Part shown: piece after piece, positions 50,581 through 61,400 of the stretch | Layout: the number at the start of each line of letters is the position of its first letter | Numbering within the stretch: position 1 is the stretch's first letter | Origin: JAJDXW01 sp965223775 | GTDB taxonomy: Bacteria; Pseudomonadota; Gammaproteobacteria; HK1 | Direction of reading: 5' to 3' | Assembly: GCA_965223775.1 (NCBI GenBank) | Contig: OZ245021.1 | Location: 1,612,001-1,676,000 of the forward strand | Length of the DNA stretch: 64,000 nucleotides | Made by a program: the position numbers and the translations under genes | The notes under the pieces: model-generated | Database searches by the model: none | What the model was told of the DNA's origin: nothing | What the model saw: the letters and a program-made list of their open reading frames with translations, nothing else

Positions 50581-51858
50581 CCGAGCGATCCGCCGGCGCC
50601 CGAACCGTTCCCGTACCGCGGCGGCTCGCTGTACGCCGAAGGGTCGCGGCTCTCCGAGCTCGCCGGCCGGTTCGGCACGCCGCTCTACGTCTATTCCCGC
50701 GCGGCGCTGGAGGCGGCGTGGCGGGCGTTCGACGACGCCCTGTCCGGGATACCGCACCAGGTCTGTTACGCGGTGAAGGCGAACTCGAACCTTGCCGTGC
50801 TCGATGCCCTGGCCCGCCTCGGCGCCGGGTTCGACATCGTCTCCGGGGGCGAGCTCCAGCGGGTGCTTGCGGCCGGGGGTGACCCGGCGGGCGTGATCTT
50901 CTCCGGGGTAGGCAAGTCCGGGGAAGAGATGCGGGCGGGCCTCGAAGCGCAGATCCGATCGTTCAACGTGGAGTCGGTCTCCGAGCTCGAGCGGCTGGCG
51001 GCGGTGGCGAGCGACCTCGGCCGGGTGGCGCCGGTCGCGCTCCGGGTCAATCCCGACGTCGATCCGAAGACCCATCCCCACATCGCGACCGGCCTTCGGA
51101 GCAGCAAGTTCGGCATCCCGATCGCGCAAGCGCGGGCGGTCTATGCGATGGGCGCGCGCCTGCCGTCGCTCCGGATGGCCGGGGTCGGCTGCCACATCGG
51201 TTCCCAGATCACCTCCCTCGATCCCTTCCGGGACGCACTCGAGAGGGTGGCCGCCCTCGTGGACGAGCTCGCCGGAGACGGGATCGAGATCACCGAGGTC
51301 GACGTCGGAGGCGGGCTCGGGATCCGGTACCGCGACGAGACGCCGCCGTCACCGGCCGAGTACGCCGCCGTGGTGCGGAGCGCCCTCGGCGGCCGCCCGG
51401 TCACCGTCTACCTGGAGCCGGGGCGGGCGGTCTCGGGCAATGCGGGCGTGCTCCTCGCGCGGGTCGAGTACCTCAAGGACAACGGCGCCGCGCGGTTCGC
51501 GATCGTCGACGCGGCGATGAACGACTTCATCCGGCCGGCGCTCTACGGAGGGTGGTCGCGCATCGTGCCCTGCGAGCGGCGCGACGGGGAGGGCGGCGCG
51601 ATCTACACGGTGGCCGGCCCGGTGTGCGAGTCCGGGGACTTCCTCGGCCGGGACCGGGAGCTCGACGTCGAACAAGGGGATCTCGTCGCGGTATGCTCGG
51701 CCGGCGCCTATGGATTCGTGATGAGTTCGAATTACAATTCGCGCCCCCGCGCGGCCGAGGTCATGGTCGACGGGGAACGGGTGCACCTGGTACGGCGACG
51801 CGAGCGGGCGGCCGAGCTCTACGCGCTCGAGTCGCGGCTTCCCTCTCCCCCAAGGTGA
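50566..51858 (+). CDS. lysA: diaminopimelate decarboxylase
   Basis: A 430-residue fold-type III PLP enzyme that makes L-lysine from meso-diaminopimelate. It has FPYRGGSLYAEG, the PLP lysine in CYAVKANSN, the segment GFDIVSGGELQRVLAAG, the HIGSQ motif, and EPGRAVSGNAGVLL with a late VCESGDF. The DNA before the fold is the hexamer array, so the start is uncertain: ATG 50566, ATG 50572 and GTG 50530 are all possible. No Shine-Dalgarno is clear. The gene begins an operon with the two sulfur-transfer-like genes. Confidence 0.95.
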   Translation: MPMPVPSDPPAPEPFPYRGGSLYAEGSRLSELAGRFGTPLYVYSRAALEAAWRAFDDALSGIPHQVCYAVKANSNLAVLDALARLGAGFDIVSGGELQRVLAAGGDPAGVIFSGVGKSGEEMRAGLEAQIRSFNVESVSELERLAAVASDLGRVAPVALRVNPDVDPKTHPHIATGLRSSKFGIPIAQARAVYAMGARLPSLRMAGVGCHIGSQITSLDPFRDALERVAALVDELAGDGIEITEVDVGGGLGIRYRDETPPSPAEYAAVVRSALGGRPVTVYLEPGRAVSGNAGVLLARVEYLKDNGAARFAIVDAAMNDFIRPALYGGWSRIVPCERRDGEGGAIYTVAGPVCESGDFLGRDRELDVEQGDLVAVCSAGAYGFVMSSNYNSRPRAAEVMVDGERVHLVRRRERAAELYALESRLPSPPR

Positions 51859-51868
51859 CGCTACGAAC

Positions 51869-52939
51869 GTGAACAGCGCGCAATCATTGCCGGCGGCGGG
51901 CCGCAAGGCGGCCGCCCTCATTTCCGGCGGGCTCGACTCGATGCTCGCCGCGAGGACGATCCTCGACCAGGGGATCCACGTCGAAGGCATCAACTTTTTC
52001 ACCGGGTTCTGCGTCGAGGGCCATACCCACGCGATCCGCCGGCGCGCCAACGGCAGCGGCGCGAACCCCCGCAACAACGCGCTCTGGGTCGCGGAGCAGC
52101 TCGGAATCAAGCTGCACCTCATCGACGTGGTCGAGGAGTACAAGCGGGTCGTCCTCAATCCGAAGCACGGCTACGGCGCGAACCTCAACCCGTGCCTGGA
52201 CTGCAAGACCTTCATGGTGGGCCGGGCGCGGGAGTGGATGGAGGAGCGGGGCTTCGATTTCATCATCACCGGCGAGGTCATCGGCCAGCGCCCGAAGTCG
52301 CAGCGGCGCGAAACCATGCCGGTGGTGGCGCGCGAATCCGGTGCGCACGACCGGCTTCTGCGCCCGCTCTGCGCGAAGCGGCTGCCTCCGACCCTGCCGG
52401 AACTCGAGGGATGGGTGGACCGCGAGCGCCTGCACGACTTCACGGGGCGTTCGCGCAAGCCCCAGATCGCCCTTGCGGCCGACTTCGGTATCGAGGAATA
52501 CGCGCAGCCGGCGGGGGGATGCTGCTTCCTGACCGATCGGCAGTACTCCGGCAAGCTCACCGATCTCTGGGCGAGCCGCGGGAAGCGCGACTACGAACTC
52601 GACGACATCATGCTCCTCAAGGTGGGGCGGCACCTGCGGCCGCGGCCCCACTTCAAGCTCATCGTCGGGCGCGAGGAGGGCGAGAACAACTTCCTGAACG
52701 GCTACCGCGGGCAGTTCATCCATCTTCGGACGGTGAGCCATCCGGGGCCGCTCGCCCTCGTGGACGGGGAGCCGAGCGACGAGGACCTCCATCTCGCCGC
52801 CCGTCTCACCGCCCGGTTCAGCCAGGGGCGCGACGCGGAGCGGGTGGAGGTGGCGATCGGCGGCGGTGGCCGGCCGGAACGGCGGCTCTCGGTAGCTCCG
52901 ATCGCCCCGAGCGCGGTCCCCTCCGACTGGTACGTCTGA
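51869..52939 (+). CDS. PP-loop ATPase, tRNA-thiolation-like (MnmA/ThiI-related)
   Basis: A 356-residue ATP-pyrophosphatase-type protein. The PP-loop ISGGLDSMLAA (residues 18-28) activates a substrate with ATP. A CxxC-containing segment NPCLDCKTFM (Cys109, 112) and a later AGGCCFLTD cysteine pair recall the thiolation cysteines of MnmA. GFDFIITGEVIGQRP and LRPLCAKRLPPTLPE are also present. tRNA thiolation or another sulfur insertion is likely (inference). It follows lysA by 10 nt and precedes a TusA-like gene by 7 nt, which strongly suggests a sulfur relay. Confidence 0.8.
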   Translation: MNSAQSLPAAGRKAAALISGGLDSMLAARTILDQGIHVEGINFFTGFCVEGHTHAIRRRANGSGANPRNNALWVAEQLGIKLHLIDVVEEYKRVVLNPKHGYGANLNPCLDCKTFMVGRAREWMEERGFDFIITGEVIGQRPKSQRRETMPVVARESGAHDRLLRPLCAKRLPPTLPELEGWVDRERLHDFTGRSRKPQIALAADFGIEEYAQPAGGCCFLTDRQYSGKLTDLWASRGKRDYELDDIMLLKVGRHLRPRPHFKLIVGREEGENNFLNGYRGQFIHLRTVSHPGPLALVDGEPSDEDLHLAARLTARFSQGRDAERVEVAIGGGGRPERRLSVAPIAPSAVPSDWYV

Positions 52940-52946
52940 TCCGCGC

Positions 52947-53195
52947 ATGGCCCGGGCCACCCTCGACGCGCGCCGGCTGCTCTGCCCTCTGCCGGTGATT
53001 CGCACCCAGGAGCGGATGAAGGGGCTCGAGCCCGGCGACACCCTGGAGGTCACCTGCACCGATCCGGGGGCGCTCCACGACATCCCTGCCTGGTGCCGAC
53101 TGAACGGGCACCGCATCGCCGCCACCGCGGACGGCGCCGACTACGAGCTCGTCATCACCATCGTCGCCGGCGGCGGCAACGGCGGGACGGCCTGA
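52947..53195 (+). CDS. TusA-family sulfur carrier protein
   Basis: An 82-residue TusA-fold protein with the sulfur-accepting CPxP motif (LLCPLPVIRTQERM, Cys13) and the C-terminal VTCTDPGALHDIPAWCRLNGH segment of the family. TusA passes persulfide sulfur to tRNA thiolation enzymes or molybdenum-cofactor enzymes. The tight spacing after the PP-loop gene makes a dedicated carrier for that protein likely. The length is normal. Confidence 0.88.
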   Translation: MARATLDARRLLCPLPVIRTQERMKGLEPGDTLEVTCTDPGALHDIPAWCRLNGHRIAATADGADYELVITIVAGGGNGGTA

Positions 53196-53340
53196 CCTTC
53201 GCTTCCCGCCCCGCGCTTCGACGGTCGAGCTGTCCGAAAGCGTCCACGCGGCATCGCCTCGCGCTGCCGTAATCGCGTGGCGGAAAATCGGTCCGGGCCA
53301 ATTCGAGGGGTAGTTCCGGCGTCCGGCCGCGCGACGGCAG

Positions 53341-55467
53341 TCAGTTCAGGAACGGGCTTGGCGTCCCGAAGCTCAGTACGGTCAGGTCCTTCTTGGCGCG
53401 GGTGGCGGCGACGTACAGCAGCGCGCGTTCGGCGGTCTCGGCAGCGGCGCGCTCACGATTGTCATCTTCGTGGACGGTGGCGGCCAACGGAACGAGGTTC
53501 TCGTTCACGCTCGCGATTACCATCCGGTCGAATTCCAGACCCTTCACCCTGTGCATGGTGGCCAGACGCACGCCGCCGGCAGCATCATCCGGAGCCTCGG
53601 CCTCCAACAGTTCCAGGGGCAGACCAGCCTCCATCAGCTCCTCCCCAACCGCATCGCGTTCATAGCGGGTGCGGGCGACGATGCAGATCCCGCGAAGCGA
53701 CTCTTCCCGGCTCGACAGGTCCGTCAGGTAGCGGACGATCCACGCGGCCTGTTGGTTCCTGGTGCGGAAGTGCATCGTGCGGGGTTCCGGGCCGTGCGCG
53801 ACGGAGCGCACGCCGTGATTGTCGTCCGGCCCACCGTCCAGGTCGTCTATCGAGCGGCGTTCGAGCAGACCCGACGCCCACCGGCGGGTTTCCTCGGTGG
53901 TGCGGTAGTTCAGTCGGAGCTTCCGCGCACGGCCCCGGATTTCGATGCCACAACGACCCAGAACGACGCGATGGCGTGAATAGATGCGTTGATGAGCGTC
54001 GCCGACGATGAACACGTCGTTTGCGTCGCTCGGGACGATTCGGCGGATGAGTCGCCAGGCCGGCGCCACCATGTCCTGGGCTTCATCGACAACTACCGAA
54101 GCGAAAGTTCCGCTCCTTGACGCCGGCGCGGAACCGGCGTCGGCATCGGAACGCTCCCGCTCGAGAAGCGCCGCTGCCGCGCGATAGCAATCCGCCACTT
54201 CCATGACATTGCGTTCGGCCAGTTGGGCGCGATATTCCTCGAATACTCGCCAGACCTCCGCCCGGGTCGCCCGGTTCAGCCGGACGCCGCGCCCGGTCCT
54301 CGCGACACGCAGGTACTCCTCCCGTGATTCCACTCCGTTGGCCTGGATCACCTGCTCCCATTCGTCGTTGTAGAAGCGGTCGGAGAACCCGAGCTCAAGG
54401 GGCTTCTTCGCCATCGCTTCCCGCCATGCGTCCGCGTGGCGCTCGAAAGAGAGTCGGAAGCGGTAGCCCTTTCCCCGAAGAAGGCGCTGCACCCAGCGGT
54501 CGAGGTTGACGACTTCGATGCGCTCCATCTCCTCCAGTGTGCAGATGGCGCGGAGGTTGTGCTCGATGTCCGCGGCCAGGTTGCGGGTGAAGGTGGTGAA
54601 AAGGATGCGGCTGCCCTCGGGCAGGTTCCTCGCGAGCCAGCGGGCCCGATGCATGGCGACGACGGTCTTTCCGGTGCCGGCGCCGCCCAGCACGCGCACC
54701 GGTCCGTTCCAATGGCGCTCGACCAGGCGGCGCTGCGACGGGTGCAGAAACACGCGCCAGCGCTCCAGAGGGGCGCTGAACATTTCCTCCAGCTCACGGT
54801 CGTTTTCGATGACGACGAAGCGCGAACGGGTGTCGTCGCGGTCGAGCGCGGCCGCGAAGTCGGCGGTGTCCACCGGCTCCGACGGCGTTTCACGTTCGAG
54901 GACGATCTGCTCGTACGATTCGCCCGCCATGTACAAGAAGAGCGCTTCGTAGGCTTCGACGGGGAGCCGCGGCGCCATCTCCTCCAGACCCGCCTCTTCG
55001 CGGATGCCGAGAACTTCTCCGATCATGTCGGCGGGGACGCCGAGACGCAGCAGCTCCCGACGCTTGAGTTGCCCGAAGATGCCTGTTTCGTCCTCAGGCG
55101 ACGGCTCGGCGGCCTTCTCTGTGACCTGTCGAGGCTGGTATACCTGCAACGCCCCGGTTTCCGGATTGACGCTGCACGAGTGCCGGGCGGCCCACTGGTA
55201 AGCGTCGTCGTGCTTGTCGGCCCACAACAGCACGTGGATGTTGCCTTCGTTCGGCTTCAGGACGATCGCTCGGTAGCTGCCGTCGATGCGAATCGAGCGC
55301 ATGTTCGGATCCATCGCGCCGGCAATCTTTTCGTAGTTGAGCCCCGATGACCGGGAGTCCCGCTCGAACCGCCCAATCATGGCCCGCACTTGGCGCTGCT
55401 GCTGTGCCGGCAGCTTCGCGAACGCCGTCAGGAAGTCGGCTGACATCGCCATTCGTGGATCGATCAT
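53341..55467 (-). CDS. UvrD/REP-type helicase with RelE-like N-terminal domain
   Basis: A 708-residue protein. Residues 5 to about 95 have a RelE/ParE toxin-like pattern (FLTAFAKLPAQQQRQVRAMI; SIRIDGSYRAIVL; LLWADKHDDAYQWA). After a linker, a superfamily 1 helicase begins near 245 with Walker A VLGGAGTGKTVVAM, then VVVDEAQDMV near 457 and a C-terminal RVKGLEFDRM and YVAATRAKKDL. Its ATG overlaps the stop of the upstream 2169-residue helicase gene (ATGA), so it is translated with it. A role in phage defence is inferred from the neighbourhood. Confidence 0.88.
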   Translation of the reverse strand: MIDPRMAMSADFLTAFAKLPAQQQRQVRAMIGRFERDSRSSGLNYEKIAGAMDPNMRSIRIDGSYRAIVLKPNEGNIHVLLWADKHDDAYQWAARHSCSVNPETGALQVYQPRQVTEKAAEPSPEDETGIFGQLKRRELLRLGVPADMIGEVLGIREEAGLEEMAPRLPVEAYEALFLYMAGESYEQIVLERETPSEPVDTADFAAALDRDDTRSRFVVIENDRELEEMFSAPLERWRVFLHPSQRRLVERHWNGPVRVLGGAGTGKTVVAMHRARWLARNLPEGSRILFTTFTRNLAADIEHNLRAICTLEEMERIEVVNLDRWVQRLLRGKGYRFRLSFERHADAWREAMAKKPLELGFSDRFYNDEWEQVIQANGVESREEYLRVARTGRGVRLNRATRAEVWRVFEEYRAQLAERNVMEVADCYRAAAALLERERSDADAGSAPASRSGTFASVVVDEAQDMVAPAWRLIRRIVPSDANDVFIVGDAHQRIYSRHRVVLGRCGIEIRGRARKLRLNYRTTEETRRWASGLLERRSIDDLDGGPDDNHGVRSVAHGPEPRTMHFRTRNQQAAWIVRYLTDLSSREESLRGICIVARTRYERDAVGEELMEAGLPLELLEAEAPDDAAGGVRLATMHRVKGLEFDRMVIASVNENLVPLAATVHEDDNRERAAAETAERALLYVAATRAKKDLTVLSFGTPSPFLN

Positions 55468-58400
55468 GGGCGGCCCTCCGCCCACCAGGCGAGGATGGCC
55501 TCGGTGAGATCCGATGCGTCCGCCGGGAACGTGCGCCAGCCGGCTTCCGCGAAGGGCTGCTGCGCCTCGGGCGCCAGCAGGACCGCGCCGCGCTCGGTTT
55601 CCCAGGCGAGCTCCGCCTCGGCAACGACTTCGCCTTCGGGGCCGGCCAACTCGAACCCGACTTCCGGCGGCGGGATGCCCTTGGCCGCCAACTCCTCCAT
55701 CGTGGGATGGACCTTGGGGTCGGCAAGGGAAATCGCTTCGGCCCATGCACCCAAATCCGGTGCTTCGGCGACGGGCTCGACGATTGGGAGTTCGGGGTAC
55801 AGATCGCGCTCGACTCCCGAGGCGGTGGTCCACCAGCCGTTGGGCAGAAATTGCAGCAGGTTGTGGAGCTGCAAGACGCCGTTCCACTCGCGCCGATAGT
55901 CTCGATTCTCGGCCGGGGCGGCATCGTCGAGATGCAGGGCGACCATCATTCTGTCCGGATCCGGAGGCTCGACCGCGGCCAGCGGCAGGGCCATGAAGAC
56001 CTGCGTATGGGGCGGGAGCGTGTTGCGCCATCCGCCCCGGCCGGCGTGGGCCGTCTCGTCGGGCAGGGCGGCGAAGGCGTCCGAGAGCATGGGTGGCAGC
56101 GCTCCGGCGACGGCGTCGGCGAACTCGCGCTTGAGTTCGGCGTTTCGCATGTTGGCGGAATCGAAGAGACCAAGGAGGTGCGTGAACACGGCTCGCTTCC
56201 AGGCCCCCGTACCGGGTTTCTGCAAGTAGCGGACGAGCAGCTCGAGAGAAGGCCCCGAGAGTCGAGCGCGGATCGGACCGGTCTCCCAGCGGATGTCCAG
56301 TGTTCGCTGCAGCTTCGCCATGCGGCCATCGTCTTCGCCCAGTACATCCAGCGCGTCGCTGCCCGAGCCGAGCACCGCGTCGAGATCGTGCCATGTCAGT
56401 GACCACACGAGATATCCCGCTCTCACGAGCGCCCATCGCTTGGCGGAGTCCTCGCCGGTCTTCTCCCGGTGGTACTCGAAGCCGTCCATGAAGACGGCGA
56501 TCGGGGGCTGGTCCGCCGACGGTCGCGCGGGACGAATGACGAAATCGGGGCGGCTCGCAACCACGACCCCGTCGGATTCGCCCATCTCCGCCTGCGCCTC
56601 CACGTAGTAGGTCAGCCCTGCCGTGGTGAGGACATAGCCGGGTTTGCCGCCAACAATCTCTTCCTGCACGCGTACCGGTTTCGCGTCCACGTCAATGCGG
56701 CGAAGAGCCTCGATGAAGCGTGCTTCGAGCTCGCTGTCCAGCACCGGGTTCACCTTCACCGAGCGCAAACCCCCATCAACCTGCCTGAGTTCCTCTGCCT
56801 GCTCGAGCATCGAGTTGAGGACCGCGAGTGCCGTGTTGCGGGACGTGCTGGCCATCTCATGGCTTCGCCGGTAGGCGTACACGCAGCGATAGCAGCCGTC
56901 CTTCAATGGGTCTTCGTTGCACTCGCACTGCACGAGAGCATCTCGAGCCATGCGAAAGATGCGGAGCACGTTGTCCGGGTCGTTCATCATCTGCTTGAGA
57001 TACCCAGTGCCGCCCGGGACCGTGTCGTACAGCATCAGGAACTCGATTCCCGCTGCGGACTCCGCAGTCGGGAACTTGCACGTCGTTACTCGCAGGTGGT
57101 CCACGGCACCTGCGAACCGGCGCCGCAACCCCAGTTCCAGCGCCGCGATGAAGGAGCTGGTGCGCTCTTCGGCGTTCATACTTCCCGCCGCGGGGATGAG
57201 CATCCGCACCGCTTCGGACTTGAACTCGCGGTAGAGATACAGGCAGTCCGCGATGGATTGATTGCCGCTCGCGTTGCAGGTGTGTGTGTGCTGGATTTCG
57301 CCTCGGTCGTCTTGCACCCCTCCGCACCGACGGCAGAGCGAAAAGCCCTTTCGCGGCATGTATTCGCCAGCGAAGGCGGTCGGCGACTCCTGCTCGTCCA
57401 AGCGGCCGAAGTTCATCTCCCGAAACGTGGCCGACTGGACATACTCGAAACCGAAGGGCTGCTCGGCATCCGGGGTCGCATAGGCACGCGAAACGGATTC
57501 CGGGTCGAAGTCCGCCACCAATTGTCGGGTATAGAACAGGGGTTCGCGGTCGTCGCGTTCGTCCATGATGCGGCTGAATCTGTCCTGCGTGGCGGCATGG
57601 ACCAGGCGCAAGCGCAGCATGTCCCGGCACTGGCCGGCGTCGCCCCACAGGGGATCGCCGCAGCGAGGACACGCGCTATGGCGGTCGCCGGCTTCGATGT
57701 TCTCGCAATAGGGGCAGGAGGGGCAGAGCCGCCACCTCTCGATGGGCGATACACGGGTGTCGATGCGCCGAATCGCGACGCGCCGCCCGCCTGCGTAGAA
57801 CTCGTTCTGTGGCGCGAACTCGCCCAGCGCGGCCGCGGCGGGGCGAAGATAGTCATAGACGATCGTGTCGCGTTCTTCCGATTCCGACTCACTCTCCTCC
57901 GCCTGGCGGCGCGTGAAGATTACGGACTTGAGCGTCACCCCCTGCTCCGGGAAGGCGTAGTTGGGCAGCAGTCCTTCGTCGGTCAGGAATCCGAAGGTCT
58001 CGCGCTCGTTGATCGTCTTCAGCAGTCCCTGGAACGCTCTCCGCTCATCGGCGAGATTCTTGATGAGTGCCGCGGTCTCGTCGTCGGAAGGACCCTGTTC
58101 GAGCGCCCTGATACGGCGTCCCAGGGTGTCCGCGTCGTTTCGCAAGGAACGGCGGTCCCCCGCCACCTCCTCGAGGCGTTTCAGGATGCGCAGGCGTAGC
58201 GAGTCCTCGGGGTCCGCGCCATGAAGGAACTTGCGGAGGTGTTGGCGCGAAGCTTCGTCGAGGCCATCGTTCGCGTCGGGGCGCGACTCGAATGCGTCGA
58301 AGTATCGCGCGAGCAGGTCGTCGCCGTTCTCGGCAATGTAGTCGAAGAATGGGTAGGGGAAGCCCTGGACATTTCTTCGCTCCACGTCGTTCAGCACGGT

Positions 58401-61400
58401 GCGGATTGCGCGCGGAATGGCGTTCTCCTCCACGCCGCCGGCCACCCAGCAATCGAGGCAGAACGCGGTAAGCTGCCGTTCCAGCACCGCGGGCGCGTTC
58501 AGAAAGATACCGGGCGGCTCGACCCCGCTTCCCAACATCGCCATCGGATCGGCGTAGTAGTAGAGATCGTGGGGCCGTCCGGCCGCGACCGTGAGGGTCA
58601 ACGCGTTCCCGTCGCGCCTTCCCGCGCGGCCGGTTCGCTGCAGGTAATTGACCGGCGCCGGGGGGACGGAGCACATGACCACGGTGGAGAGGTCGCCGAT
58701 GTCCACACCAAGCTCCAGGGTTGGCGTCGCGGACAACAGGTTCGGCTCCCAGGGTTTGACGTCCTGAGCCGCGAACCGCTCCTGGAGACGATCGCGGTCG
58801 GACCGGGACACGAGCGCGGTGTGCTCGGCCGATACGATGCGGCGGATCTCCGCTTGGCCGTACAAGCGCCCGGCCCAGGTGGGACGACCGGGGTCACCCT
58901 TTACGTATCGGTCCTGAGCCGCGAGATCGAGGCAGGGAACACCGTGCCAGAGGTCGGCTTCGGCAGCGGGAACCACGAGCGTGCGCGACGAATTCTCGCA
59001 CCGCATGACCGCGGTATCGGTGGTGACATGAAGGAGAGCGGGGTCGAGTGCCCACACCTTCGTGTTCCTTGCCGGAAGCCGGGTCACCAGCCCCTCGTCG
59101 CAGAGCGCGTTCATCAATACGAGCAGGACCTCCGCCGCGTCACGCCTTGCCGCAAGCAGGTGTACCGGTGTCAGCACCTTCTCCGTCCACGTCTCGTACC
59201 AGGACCTGCGGGACCCGAACAACGCCTCCACGCCATCCCTTTCTGCGACCGGCGCGGGAAACACGGGGAGGGAGGAGCGTGGGCCGAAGTCTTGGAGAGC
59301 GAGGTCGCGGATGGCGAACGGGTTACCGCCGCTTCGGAGGTAGCTATCGAACATCGGGCTCGCAACCGCACCGCGATCCTTCATGCGGCGAAGAATCCCG
59401 AGCAGCAGGTTGAGCGCGGTTAGGTCGTCAATCCCGCTCAGCTCGCCGAATTCCTCACGGATCCGAAGCAGCGCCTTCCCGGACGCACGCTCAAGGGCTT
59501 CGCGATCCACGCCCACCGCGGCTGCGCGCGTCCGTTCGAGAGTCCGCCCAATTGCGGCGCCGAAGGTGAGCTCCCCGAGCGCGTCCCAGCGCACCCGCCG
59601 CTCCACCAGGGAGAGCAGATTCGAACCGGCGGGAAGCGTGCCGTTCGTTCGCAACGCCTCGAAATCCCGCAGCCACAGCCGGTCCGGCGCGATGAACTCG
59701 CTGATGAAGCGTTTCTCGTCGAACGCGGAGGGGTTCACATCCGGGCGACCCCACCACTCGATGACCCGATCCGGAAGGTCTCCGAGTGCGATGCCCTCGT
59801 GTTTCGCGACTACTTGGGCGATGGCGGAGCGGATGCCGTTGCGCCAGGTCCGAGCCGCGAAGAACGAGCCCCGGTGCGCGGCGTCCTGCACGTTGTCCGA
59901 GAAGGCAATGACCTTGTGATCGTCGTTGTGACGGGACGCGAACAACTGGGCGAGCGCGGTGCTGAGCAGGCTGGATGCCCGGGCGCCCAGGATGATGAGC
60001 GCCTCTCTCGCCCCGCAATACTGGCAGTCCCGGCTCAGCTCCCGCTGCATTCTCTTGCCGCGCCGCCGGGAAACGACCGCGTCGGGGCGAAAGACGCGCG
60101 TGAGTCGATCGTGACCGCAGCCGGGGCAAGCATCGCCGTCCCGAGTCGAGAGGAGGTAGCCGCAGCGGCCGCAGACCTTGGATTCACGCCCCCGGACGTT
60201 TTGCGGCGGCGGTTCGTCGGGAGCAAGCGGGAAGAGGTAGTTCACGTCCACGTCGCGCAGGAAGAACCGGTTGTAGAAGACGCGGAGGTCCTGCCCGACC
60301 CGATGCTCCGCGGCGTGCTTCACGCAACCCCACCCGGTTACATGGCACTCGCGGCATTGGATGAGGGGGAGGTGAATGGAATCTTCGTCGGGGCCGAGGT
60401 CGTCGGCGTAGCGGATGCGGTGGGCGGGACCGCTCGCGCGACCGTCGCGCCCTTCGGGGGGTGCATCGCCAGTCGCCGCCCGCTCCAACGCGACTGCAGC
60501 CTCCGCCGGCCGTTCGTGCGCTGAACCGGAGCTCCCTCTCTGATCCGTACCGCGATCAACGCCGTTTCCCGACGGGGGCACATCCGGTGTCGAGAGAGCG
60601 GAGTCCTCGCGCTCCTCGTACAGGCTGCACACCATCCGGCGCAGCTCCCGCACCCAGACGTGCAGCTTCACATTCAGCAGCGGTCGGTCCGGTGCATCGG
60701 GCTCCGTGCCTTCACGTTGGCGCGCGGCGGAGACCAGCGCGCAAAGGGCGTGCAGGCAGAGCTCCGCCTCCTGGATGCCGGACACCGGAAGGCTTCGTTG
60801 CAGGCGGTCCAGCACCACTCCGACCGGTGTCGGTCGCGACCCATCCAGCACCCGCAGCAGGTTCACGAAGGTGGCGTGCTCACGTAGCTTCCGACCAAGC
60901 GCGAGACGCCACTCCAGCGATTCGAACTCCCCGGCCGGGGCTTCTCCGAGGAACACATCGTGCTGCGATCGGATGTAGTCCTCGGACGACGTGTACCGGG
61001 TCGGGTCCATCCGCTCGGCGAGCTGTGGCTGCGCCACGAGGTGCGAGCTGATGATGGTGTTCTCGAGAAACTCGTCGATTCTCTGCCGCACCTCGCCGAC
61101 GACGGCATCCGAAGAGAACTGCTGGTGGAAGACGGACGAGGCGTAGTCCAGGATGGCGGGATGGTCTCCCGCCCCGCCGATGGTCGCGGAGGTACCGATG
61201 CAGACGAGTCCGTCACTTGCCTGGAGCCGAGCCCGCAGCCGCCGGATGAGACAGGCGAGATCCGTCCCTTGCGCACCATCGAATGTATGGAGCTCGTCCA
61301 CTACGAGATAACGCAGCCCACCGCTTGCGTTGTGTCGCCAGAGCGGGAAGTCGACGGGCCGTGTCAGCAGGAGATCGAGCATCTTGTAGTTGGTGAGCAG

